NCBI GenBank assembly: GCA_964472295.1 | Contig: CAYYJQ010000007.1 | Coordinates: 5,715 to 69,714, forward strand | Length of the DNA stretch: 64,000 nucleotides | Source: JAJRZX01 sp964472295 | Lineage (GTDB): Bacteria > Desulfobacterota > GWC2-55-46 > JADFVP01 | Reading direction: 5' to 3' | In this document: positions 16,648 through 24,569 of the stretch, in pieces | How the letters are laid out: every line of letters begins with the position of its first letter | How positions within the stretch are numbered: the first letter of the stretch is position 1 | The notes under the pieces: generated by a model | What the model was told of the DNA's origin: nothing | Database searches by the model: none | The model's input: the letters and a program-made list of their open reading frames with translations, nothing else | Translations under genes and position numbers: made by a program

Positions 16648-18846
16648 TCAGGCCGCCCCTTCATCATCGGGGGATGCCTTGCCCTTCACCCTCTTTACCT
16701 TGATGACCTTCTTTATCTTCGAGAGGGCGTCTATGATTGTCTTGAGATGCTTTATGTCGCGCACCTCAACGTCAAAGGTGCAGAGCGATTTATTATCGGG
16801 TATGGTCTTTATCTGGGCGCCGGAAATATTGGCGTCCGAGGCCAGAATGGCCCCTGTCATATCGGCGAGCATGCCCTTTTCGTTTCTGCAGAGGACCATG
16901 ATGCGCACTGAGCGTGTCACCTCTTTACCCTCGTCCCATGCCACGTCTATCATGCGCTCCTTGTCCACGTTCAGGAGGCTCGGACAACGGGCAAGGTGCA
17001 CGGAGATGCCCTGCCCCTGTGTTATGTAACCCACTATCCTGTCGCCCGGAAGGGGACTGCAACACTCGGCAAAGGTGATAAGGAGGTCCTGGTTACCGCT
17101 TACTATTAGCGGGCCACCCTGTAGTTTCCGTCCGCCCCTTATTCTGCCTATGACGCCCTTTATAGAGAACTTCTGGAGCTGGGCCATAACGGTCTTCTTC
17201 TCAGGCGCTACCTTTTTTATAATATCCGTAACCTGTATCTTTCCATAACCCACGCAGGCAAAGAGGCTCTCAAGTCCGGGAAGCGAGTATACCTCCTGGG
17301 CGAGTTTTGTCAGTTCCCCTGAGTCCACGAGGGCGTTAAGGTCCAGCGAGCGGCGTGAGAACTCGCGCCTGCAGATGTCCCTGCCCATGGATATGCTCCT
17401 TGCCCGTTCCTCGGTCTTTATCCAGTGGCGTATCTTGGTGCGGGCCTTGGAGGTCACAACATAGTTGAGCCAATCAGAACTTGGATGGCGATTCTGAGAG
17501 GTAATGATATTCACCACGTCACCGTTATGGAGTTTGGTCTTGAGGGCCACCATCTGGCCGTTCACCTTGGCGCCGCTACAGTGGTTTCCAATGTCCGTAT
17601 GAATGGCATAGGCAAAATCCACGGGCGTGGCCCCGGTGGGAAGTTGCTTGACCTCTCCCCTTGGAGTGAAGACAAAGACCTCATCAGGGTAGAGTCCCAC
17701 CTTGAGGGTGTCCATGAACTCGTCAGAGTCCTTGAGTTCGCGTTGCCACTCAAGGAGCTGGCGGAGCCAGGCAAAACGCTTATAGTCCCTGCCACCCTCC
17801 TCTTCCTCTCCGATGCCCTCTTTATACTGCCAGTGCGAGGCTATGCCGTACTCGGCTACGCGGTGCATCTCCTTTGTTCTTATCTGTATCTCCATGCGGA
17901 CCCCGTAGGGGCCCACGACAACGGTATGCAGGGACTGATAGAGGTTGAGTTTGGGAAGGGCTATGTAGTCCTTGAACTTTCCGGGCACGGGTTTCCAGAT
18001 AGAGTGAATGATGCCGAGGCTCATGTAGCACTCTTTCACATCGTCAACAATGACGCGGAGTGCTATGATGTCGTGTACATCATCAAAGTCGAGGTTCTGC
18101 TCACGCATCTTCTTGCTGAGGCTGTAAAGGTGCTTGAACCTTCCTGTGACCTCGGCGTGGATGTTCTGCTCCCTGAGTTTTTCCTCTATAATGGCGCGGG
18201 CGTTGCCTGTGTACTTGTTCCAGGCCTCCCGTTCCTTTGTTATCTGCTCGTCGAGCCATTGATACCTCTCCGGGTCCATGAACTTGAAGGCCAGGTCCTC
18301 GAGTTCGGTCTTAATCCAGCCAATGCCAAGGCGGTTGGCAAGGGGGGCGTAGATATTGAGCGTCTCCTCTGCTATGCGTTTCTGTTTTACGCTGAGGTGG
18401 TGCGAGAGGGTCCGCATGTTGTGGAGCCTGTCTGCGAGTTTTATGAGGATTACACGTATATCGCGGCTCATGGCGAGGATCATCTTTCTGTAGTTCTCAG
18501 CCTCGCGGTCCTCGCGGTTCTCAAAGGAAATACGGCTTATCTTCGTAACCCCGTCCACGAGGGCGGCTATCTCGGGGCCGAACTTCTCCTCTATCTTCTC
18601 AATGGTGGTATATGTGTCCTCCACTGTGTCATGGAGAAGCCCTGTGGCAATGGACTGCGTATCCATCTTGAGACGGGCGAGTATGCAGGAGACCTCCAGC
18701 GGGTGGACAAGATAAGGCTCTCCAGAGAGCCGCGTCTGCCCCTTGTGAACCATGGCGGAGTAGAGATAGGCCTTCTTCAGGAGTTCAATGTCTGCCTTTG
18801 GATTATAGGAGGTTACCATCTCCACTATGTCTTCAAAACGTACCAT
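16648..18846 (-). CDS. relA/spoT: Bifunctional (p)ppGpp synthetase/hydrolase RelA/SpoT
   Basis: A 732-residue long RSH enzyme controlling the stringent response. The hydrolase HD domain (about 25-150) retains the active LLHDTVEDT motif. The synthetase domain (about 235-350) has the EIQIRTKEMHRVAEYGIASHWQYK signature. TGS (about 395-455, VFTPRGEVKQLPTGATPVDFAYAIH), a zinc-finger-like region (AECCSPLPGDRIVGY) and a C-terminal ACT domain follow. Both catalytic halves look intact, so it should make and degrade (p)ppGpp. The next gene downstream is ridA, 64 bp away. Confidence 0.95.
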   Translation of the reverse strand: MVRFEDIVEMVTSYNPKADIELLKKAYLYSAMVHKGQTRLSGEPYLVHPLEVSCILARLKMDTQSIATGLLHDTVEDTYTTIEKIEEKFGPEIAALVDGVTKISRISFENREDREAENYRKMILAMSRDIRVILIKLADRLHNMRTLSHHLSVKQKRIAEETLNIYAPLANRLGIGWIKTELEDLAFKFMDPERYQWLDEQITKEREAWNKYTGNARAIIEEKLREQNIHAEVTGRFKHLYSLSKKMREQNLDFDDVHDIIALRVIVDDVKECYMSLGIIHSIWKPVPGKFKDYIALPKLNLYQSLHTVVVGPYGVRMEIQIRTKEMHRVAEYGIASHWQYKEGIGEEEEGGRDYKRFAWLRQLLEWQRELKDSDEFMDTLKVGLYPDEVFVFTPRGEVKQLPTGATPVDFAYAIHTDIGNHCSGAKVNGQMVALKTKLHNGDVVNIITSQNRHPSSDWLNYVVTSKARTKIRHWIKTEERARSISMGRDICRREFSRRSLDLNALVDSGELTKLAQEVYSLPGLESLFACVGYGKIQVTDIIKKVAPEKKTVMAQLQKFSIKGVIGRIRGGRKLQGGPLIVSGNQDLLITFAECCSPLPGDRIVGYITQGQGISVHLARCPSLLNVDKERMIDVAWDEGKEVTRSVRIMVLCRNEKGMLADMTGAILASDANISGAQIKTIPDNKSLCTFDVEVRDIKHLKTIIDALSKIKKVIKVKRVKGKASPDDEGAA

Positions 18847-19183
18847 CTTCCCTGTCTCTTCCTTAAAAGTCTCTCAAACCGGCAAGAAAACCGAAGATTC
18901 TCAAACTCTGGATTCTGGAATGAATACCCGACTGAAGCGAAGCCAGCTTCTGCTGGTGCGGCAGAGGAGCTCATGAGGCGCCGGTCCACGCACAGCGTCT
19001 CAAGGCATGGCATGGTTCATTACAGAAGGCCCTGCTCTTATAACTTACCGTAAAAAAGGATTTTTTTCAACTGTCCCCAATAACGCGCCGCTCCTCCCTG
19101 CCCTCCATCCTTCCCATTATGGCCGGAAGGCCAGACCCCATCTATACCTTGCTTTAACGCCCCTAACTTGATATATTTTTCTG
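18847..19183. other. Divergent relA-mrcA intergenic region
   Basis: No gene is seen in 337 bp. The relA-proximal part (about 18862-18915) resembles the distal end of the three-hairpin element on the minus strand (GAGACTTTTAAG core) but is too diverged to call a copy. A promoter for the plus-strand PBP gene lies at its right end. Confidence 0.45.
19149..19177 (+). promoter_or_regulatory. Putative PBP1A promoter, leaderless
   Basis: TTGCTT (19149-19154), 17 bp, TATATT (19172-19177). Seven bases past the -10 is position 19184, the A of the ATG, and no Shine-Dalgarno is present, so transcript and reading frame would start together. Confidence 0.5.
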
Positions 19184-21616
19184 ATGGCAAGAAGCATTTT
19201 TAGTCTCAGGCGTATACTCCTGTACGTACTCATATGCGTTGGTCTCTTCATTCTCTCCCTTGGCGGGTTTTATCTCTACCTTACATGGGGCCTTCCCGAC
19301 CTTGACGCCCTCCAGAACTACCAGCCAAACCTCGTCACTCGCGTATACTCCGACGACGGCTCACTCATTGGCGAGTTCTACATCGAGCGCAGGGTCATAG
19401 TGCCCATAGAGAAGATACCCGAGCACCTGAAGGAGGCCTTTCTCGCCGCCGAGGACGCCGAGTTCTACCAGCACGAGGGCATAAGTTACGTGGGCATCAT
19501 GCGGGCCTTTTACAAGAATCTCTCCGCCGGAAAGTTCGTGCAGGGCGCGTCCACCATCACTCAGCAGGTGGCCCGCGGCTTCTTTCTTACCCCCGAGCGC
19601 ACCATTACGAGAAAACTCAAGGAGATGATACTTGCCAGAAGGATAGAAAAACGCCTTACAAAGGCCGAGATACTCTCGCTGTACCTCAACCAGATATACC
19701 TTGGAAACGGGGCCTATGGTGTTCAGGCCGCGGCCCAGACCTACTTTGACAAGGACGTGAAAGACCTGGACCTTGCCGAGTCTGCCCTTATAGCCGGCCT
19801 TCCAAAGGCCCCGAGCAGGTATTCACCCTATGTGAACTTCCTCCTCTCGAAGAAACGACAGGAATTTATCCTTCAGCGCATGGTGGAGGAACGCTTCATT
19901 ACCTCGAACCAGGCCGACTTCGCCAAGGCCGAAAATATCGTCCTCAAGCCCTATGTCACCGGGGCCCTCTGGGTGGGTCCCTACTTCACCGAGCACGTAC
20001 GGCGCTATATAGAAGATAAATACGGCGACGACATCCTCTACAAAGGCGGCCTTAACATCTTCACCACCCTTAACGTGGACCTCCAGAAGGCGGCCAATGA
20101 GGCGGTAAAAAAGGGCCTTCACGACTTTGACCGCAGGAGGGGGTACAGGGGGCCGCTTCGCTCCATTATTGACCCTGCCGAGGTCCAGGCCTTTACAGAA
20201 GATCTTGCGCGAAAGCACAAGGGCTCGCCCCTCAAGGAAGGCTCAGTTACAGAGGGCATCATAACATCCGTTGACCGGGATACCAAACGCATATACCTCG
20301 ACCTTGGCGACAGGTCCGGGTACATGAACCGCTGGGGCTTTCGCTGGGCAAGGCTCTATAACCCCGACGGCTCGCCTGAGGGTAAGATTATACCCGACCC
20401 CATGCTCCTATTTCACCGGGGCGATGTAATCCTTGTGAGGGTAAGAAAGCCCGTGCCCAAGAACGGCCCCCTGCGCCTTGTGCTTGAGCAGAGGCCCCTT
20501 GCCCAGGCCTCGCTTCTGGCCATTGACCACGAGACAGGCTATATAAAGGCCATGGTAGGGGGCTCGGACTTCTCGAAGACTCAGTACAACAGGGCTGTTC
20601 AGGCCAAGCGCCAGCCCGGCTCGGCCTTCAAGCCCATAATATACTCTGCCGCCTTTGACAAGGGGCTTACCCCTGCCACCATCATCATGGACACGCCCAT
20701 TGTCTTTGAGGACAAGGAAAACGCCCTTCAGTGGAGGCCCAGAAACTATGATGAACGCTTCGGCGGGCCCACCACGGTGCGAAAGGCCCTTGCAAAATCG
20801 CGAAATGTCGTTACAATTAAGATATTGAAGAAAATCGGCCTTGGATACTGCATTGACTACGCAAGGAAACTTGGCATAACCACACCACTTGCGCACGACC
20901 TCTCCCTGGCCCTTGGCTCAAGCGCCGTAACCCTCTATGACCTCACGTCCGTTTACTCCGTATTCGCCAATGGGGGCAGGAAGAGCGAGCCCATCTTCAT
21001 TACAAAGATTATAGACAAGGACGGCAATGTCTTAGAGGACAACACCCCGCGGTCCACTGAGGTGATAAGCCCGCAGACAGCCTATCTCATGACAAAGATG
21101 CTCGAGGGCGTCATCGAGAACGGCACGGGCTGGCGGGCGCGGGCCCTTGAGAGGCCGGCCGCCGGAAAGACTGGCACGACTAACGGCCTTAACGACGCGT
21201 GGTTCCTCGGATACCTACCGAACCTTACGGCAGGCGTCTGGGTGGGCTATGACAACGAGAAAAAACTTGGCAGGCACGAGACAGGGTCGCGCGCGGCCCT
21301 TCCAATATGGCTCTCCTTCATGAAGGCGGCCAGCAAGGGAAAACCCGTCGAGGACTTCAAGGTCCCAGAGGGTATAGAGTTCGCAAGAGTTGACGCTGAT
21401 ACGGGCCAGCCTGCAACACCCTATACAAAACACGCGATATTCGAGGTCTTCAAGACAGGCACGGCGCCAACAGCCCCGGAGACTCCCTCCGCTGACACGG
21501 CACTCCCCGAGGAAGAGACGCTGCCCATGCGCGAGGACCTTGACACACAATCAACGCCGCCCCTGATACATGGGCCAAAACCAGTAAGTGAAGGCACTGA
21601 TGAGACAACTCATTGA
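19184..21616 (+). CDS. mrcA: Penicillin-binding protein 1A (class A)
   Basis: An 810-residue bifunctional peptidoglycan synthase. It has a short cytosolic tail, a TM anchor (about 12-32) and a GT51 glycosyltransferase (about 60-235) with EDAEFYQHEGI, GASTITQQVARGFFL and RRIEKRLTKAEILSLYLNQIYLG split motifs. An OB-like insertion (about 300-420) is followed by a transpeptidase (about 430-720) with SxxK in GSAFKP, SRN and KTGTTNG. The C-terminal about 60 residues are Pro/Thr/Glu-rich. Its stop lies inside the moaA start region (17 bp overlap). Confidence 0.95.
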   Translation: MARSIFSLRRILLYVLICVGLFILSLGGFYLYLTWGLPDLDALQNYQPNLVTRVYSDDGSLIGEFYIERRVIVPIEKIPEHLKEAFLAAEDAEFYQHEGISYVGIMRAFYKNLSAGKFVQGASTITQQVARGFFLTPERTITRKLKEMILARRIEKRLTKAEILSLYLNQIYLGNGAYGVQAAAQTYFDKDVKDLDLAESALIAGLPKAPSRYSPYVNFLLSKKRQEFILQRMVEERFITSNQADFAKAENIVLKPYVTGALWVGPYFTEHVRRYIEDKYGDDILYKGGLNIFTTLNVDLQKAANEAVKKGLHDFDRRRGYRGPLRSIIDPAEVQAFTEDLARKHKGSPLKEGSVTEGIITSVDRDTKRIYLDLGDRSGYMNRWGFRWARLYNPDGSPEGKIIPDPMLLFHRGDVILVRVRKPVPKNGPLRLVLEQRPLAQASLLAIDHETGYIKAMVGGSDFSKTQYNRAVQAKRQPGSAFKPIIYSAAFDKGLTPATIIMDTPIVFEDKENALQWRPRNYDERFGGPTTVRKALAKSRNVVTIKILKKIGLGYCIDYARKLGITTPLAHDLSLALGSSAVTLYDLTSVYSVFANGGRKSEPIFITKIIDKDGNVLEDNTPRSTEVISPQTAYLMTKMLEGVIENGTGWRARALERPAAGKTGTTNGLNDAWFLGYLPNLTAGVWVGYDNEKKLGRHETGSRAALPIWLSFMKAASKGKPVEDFKVPEGIEFARVDADTGQPATPYTKHAIFEVFKTGTAPTAPETPSADTALPEEETLPMREDLDTQSTPPLIHGPKPVSEGTDETTH

Positions 21617-22595
21617 CAGCCATAGTAGAAAGATAAACTACCTCCGCATCTCCATTACCGACAGGTGCAACCTCCGGTGCCTCTACTGCATGCCCGAGGA
21701 GGGCGTTACCCTGGCCCCTCCGGCGAGCATACTCCGCTATGAGGAGATACTGCGCGTGGCCCGCATAGCCGTAAGTCACGGCGTATCGAGTATCCGCGTC
21801 ACAGGAGGTGAGCCCCTCGTAAGAAAGGGCATAGTAGAGTTCATAAGAGACCTTGCCGCCATCAAGGGCCTCAAGGACATCAGCCTCACAACAAACGGCG
21901 TCTCCCTTGCCGAGTTCGCCGAGCCCCTCAAAAAGGCCGGCCTCAGCCGCGTAAACGTAAGCCTTGATTCCCTTAAAAAAGACCGCTTCGCAGGCATCAC
22001 ACGGGCAGACCAACTTGAACGCGTGCTCCTTGGCCTTGAAGAGGCAGAGCGCGCGGGACTAACCCCTGTAAAGATTAACATGGTCGTCATAAAGGGCTTT
22101 AATGACGACGAAATCCTCGACTTTGCCCGCCTCACACGAAAAAAGCCCTATCACGTCCGCTTTATCGAGTACATGCCCTTTAATACAGAAGAAGGCTGGG
22201 ACCGCGATAAATGCCTCGGCGCCGATGAGATAAAAAAAATTATCGAAAAGACAGAAGGCCCCCTTGATGAGGCAGGCCTCAGGGGCCACGGGGCAGGCCC
22301 GGCAAGACGCTTCAAGTTCAGAGGAGCCCCTGGAGAACTCGGGTTCATAAGCCCCGTAACACGCCACTTCTGCGGCGAATGCAACCGCCTGCGCCTTACG
22401 GCAGACGGAAAGATAAGACCATGCCTCTTCTCGGACGCGGAAATAGACCTCAAGACCGCCCTCAGGGACGGCTCGCCTGATAAGACAATCGAAGACCTCC
22501 TCTTCAGGGCAGTGGCCGAAAAACCAGAGGGACACCAAATAAACGAGAATATCTTCAAACGCTGCGCCCGCACCATGAGCCTCATCGGCGGGTAA
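21600..22595 (+). CDS. moaA: GTP 3',8-cyclase MoaA
   Basis: A 331-residue radical SAM enzyme for the first step of molybdenum cofactor synthesis. The N-terminal cluster motif CNLRCLYC, C-terminal cluster CGECNRLRLTADGKIRPCL and the terminal Gly-Gly dipeptide are all present, so it should be active with MoaC. ATG 21600 is preferred (GAAGG 5 bp upstream); an in-frame GTG at 21588 would add four residues. It overlaps the PBP1A 3' end. No other Moco gene is in view. Confidence 0.95.
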   Translation: MRQLIDSHSRKINYLRISITDRCNLRCLYCMPEEGVTLAPPASILRYEEILRVARIAVSHGVSSIRVTGGEPLVRKGIVEFIRDLAAIKGLKDISLTTNGVSLAEFAEPLKKAGLSRVNVSLDSLKKDRFAGITRADQLERVLLGLEEAERAGLTPVKINMVVIKGFNDDEILDFARLTRKKPYHVRFIEYMPFNTEEGWDRDKCLGADEIKKIIEKTEGPLDEAGLRGHGAGPARRFKFRGAPGELGFISPVTRHFCGECNRLRLTADGKIRPCLFSDAEIDLKTALRDGSPDKTIEDLLFRAVAEKPEGHQINENIFKRCARTMSLIGG

Positions 22596-22997
22596 GAGAA
22601 GAAGAGGGGAAAAAGAAGGCTGAGTTAGCGGGCTTTGCCCGCAAAGGATAAGAAAAAAAGAGAGAAAGGGTGTTGCTGGCTGGCTTCGCCTACAAAAGCC
22701 TTGTAGGGTGGGTGGAGCGTCAGCGAGACCCATCACGACAAAAATGGTGGGCAGTCCACCCTACCCGGCTACCCGGCTACGCCTTCACGAGTTCACCACC
22801 GGCCTCTACCCAGGCGTTGAACCCGCCAAGGAGGGCAGTAAGTAGGGTGGGCACTGCCCACCAAAAAACGGGGGCAACTGGCAGGTTGGGTCGAACGCGT
22901 AGCTAAACCCAACAAATAGGGGGATAAGAGCAAAGCCTGGCCCATACCCCACCAAAAAACGGACTCTGGCCGCTGGGAAAAAACACGTAAGATAAGC
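22596..22997. repeat. Dense REP-like repeat region
   Basis: Four hundred gene-free bases between convergent moaA and the phosphoesterase. In order: GCGGGC-TTT-GCCCGC (about 22629); GTAGGGTGGGTGGAGCG...GCGAGACCCATC (about 22702-22736); GGTGGGCAGTCCACCCTACC (about 22746); GTAGGGTGGGCACTGCCCACC (about 22842-22862); and AGGTTGGGTCGAACGCG...CTAAACCCAAC (about 22882-22914). Several families are packed head to tail. Confidence 0.7.
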
Positions 22998-23732
22998 CTA
23001 CCACCCCAGTTTCAAGCGCTCTGCAAGCCTCGGCGAGAGCCCTGCCTCAAGTATCTTCTCTACCGTAGCATCTATGTCGTACTCCACCCTGTGAAAGGTA
23101 ACCTCCGAGGTCACGGTGTCAAAGACGGCATAGGAGCCCCGGGGGTCTTTGTCACGGCTCTGGCCAAGGCTACCGGGGTTTATAAGATAACTTGCGCCCT
23201 TCTTGAGCTTTATCGAGTTATCAAGGTTCATCCTCACGGAATCGTTGAGTCCAAGGTATGAAATTGGCACATGAGTATGTCCGAAAAAACAAATACTTAG
23301 CCCCTTTACCTTCTCAAGGAGCCTGAAGTTTCTCTGGGCATCGGCGGCACCGTATATGTAGCGGTCCGTATCGTTTATGGAGCCGTGTATGGCAAAAAAT
23401 GTCCTGGCTACACGCCGCGAACGGGGTAATTTTGCCAGAAAGTCCCTGTTCTCTTTCGTGAGCACGCCGCGCGTCCACTCAATAGCGTCAGCGGCAAGGA
23501 GGTTGAAATCAGAGAGACCTTCTACACCCGCGGCGCCTGCGTCATGGTTGCCCATTACGCAGGGTATCTTCTTCTTCCTTATAATATCAACGCACTCGTT
23601 GGGACTCGCGTTGTAGCCAACGAGGTCACCGAGGCATATAATCCTCTCAACGGGATCTTTCTCTATTGACTCGAAAAATGCCGTAAGTGCCTCTAAATTG
23701 GCGTGAATGTCTGAAATTATGGCAAAACGCAT
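22998..23732 (-). CDS. Metallophosphoesterase family protein
   Basis: A 244-residue calcineurin-like phosphoesterase with all five metal motifs: DIHAN at residues 8-12 (DxH), GDLVGY, GNHD, IHGS and GHTH. YfcE/MJ0936-type relatives are phosphodiesterases; substrate unknown. TATAAT at 23738-23743 (minus strand) ends six bases before the ATG and the only purine run (AGAGG) is too far upstream to be a good RBS, so the message may be leaderless. Confidence 0.9.
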   Translation of the reverse strand: MRFAIISDIHANLEALTAFFESIEKDPVERIICLGDLVGYNASPNECVDIIRKKKIPCVMGNHDAGAAGVEGLSDFNLLAADAIEWTRGVLTKENRDFLAKLPRSRRVARTFFAIHGSINDTDRYIYGAADAQRNFRLLEKVKGLSICFFGHTHVPISYLGLNDSVRMNLDNSIKLKKGASYLINPGSLGQSRDKDPRGSYAVFDTVTSEVTFHRVEYDIDATVEKILEAGLSPRLAERLKLGW

Positions 23733-23821
23733 AACTTATTATAAAACCTCTTTTTTTGATATTAGGAAAAGGTAGGAGTTAAACTTCTCCGCCTCAAAAA
23801 CGCAAGACAACTGAAGGGAAT

Positions 23822-24130
23822 TTAATGGAGTATTGGCTTGAAGTCATCGCCAAGGGTGGTCTGAATTCCTGTCTGCAGGGGATCTGACATGAAGTTGTCA
23901 CGGCACTTCTTGCAGAGTATGAGCACGAGATCAGTGGTAAGATCCTCCACCTTTGTAAGATCCATGCTATCCATGGCGTCAAGAAAGGTATTTATCCCCT
24001 CCTCAAGGCCCTCGTCAGGATCGTCGCCTATATAGCCGTCGAAATCCGCGAAACTCCTTATCTCGACAACATATTTTAATGACTCGGGGTTGATGCTGAC
24101 CCCGCAGTTCTGACAATTCAACTTTTCCAT
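23822..24130 (-). CDS. Small zinc-ribbon-like protein of unknown function
   Basis: A 102-residue acidic protein. A CQNC pair near residue 5 and a CKKC pair near residue 80 could form one zinc-binding site; between them lies DFDGYIGDDPDEGLEEG and a helical stretch. The start at 24130 is chosen because MEKLNCQNCG begins the conserved-looking part; the in-frame extension upstream (to 24211) lies in low-complexity G-rich DNA. Function not recognised. Confidence 0.7.
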   Translation of the reverse strand: MEKLNCQNCGVSINPESLKYVVEIRSFADFDGYIGDDPDEGLEEGINTFLDAMDSMDLTKVEDLTTDLVLILCKKCRDNFMSDPLQTGIQTTLGDDFKPILH

Positions 24131-24569
24131 CTTATCTCGTTCCTCTAAAGATTGCCGATTACTCCACCCCTGCCACATCCTCCCCATCTGCCACCTGTGG
24201 CCATATGCCACTGCCCCCCCTTACTGCCCGTTACTATCCATCCCTCGTTCACTTACTCCCCATTTGCCCTCTTACTCCCCCCCTACTCACATGCCCATTT
24301 GCACCCACTCCTTGCCGTCGCTTAATCTTCAGCGCAGGAGAAAAACACACTCATTGTTTTGTTTAATCTTACCCGTAAAAAGGGGGAATGTCAATGCAAT
24401 TGCAGATGCAAAGAACTATTAACCTGCGCTCACCTTCCAAAATTATCTCAACAGTGTTTTTGAAGAAAAAAAGGTCGTTGCTGAGATGTTTAAGGTTTAG
24501 GGGTTATCGCTCTCCAAGTGAAAAGATTCTTTATTCATGATATATTTCCAACAAAGGTAATCATCAAAC
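24131..24569. other. Divergent gene-free region with G-rich tract
   Basis: About 440 bp between the small CxxC gene and the helicase. The first 180 bp are C-rich on the plus strand, so on the minus (sense) strand they form repeated G runs of 3-7 bases with loops of about 5-13 (24212-24300). The remainder is ordinary AT-rich DNA likely holding promoters. No ORF or RNA gene is recognised. Confidence 0.5.

Noticed and set aside
17425..19053. 542-codon open frame on the plus strand opposite RelA/SpoT
   Set aside because: It lies fully antisense to an intact, well-recognised RSH gene, is a codon-bias shadow with no family resemblance, and has no RBS.
22596..22997. Possible CRISPR array or phage att region in the moaA-phosphoesterase gap
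   Set aside because: Repeats are palindromic, of several families and irregularly spaced; no regular spacer pattern or cas gene.
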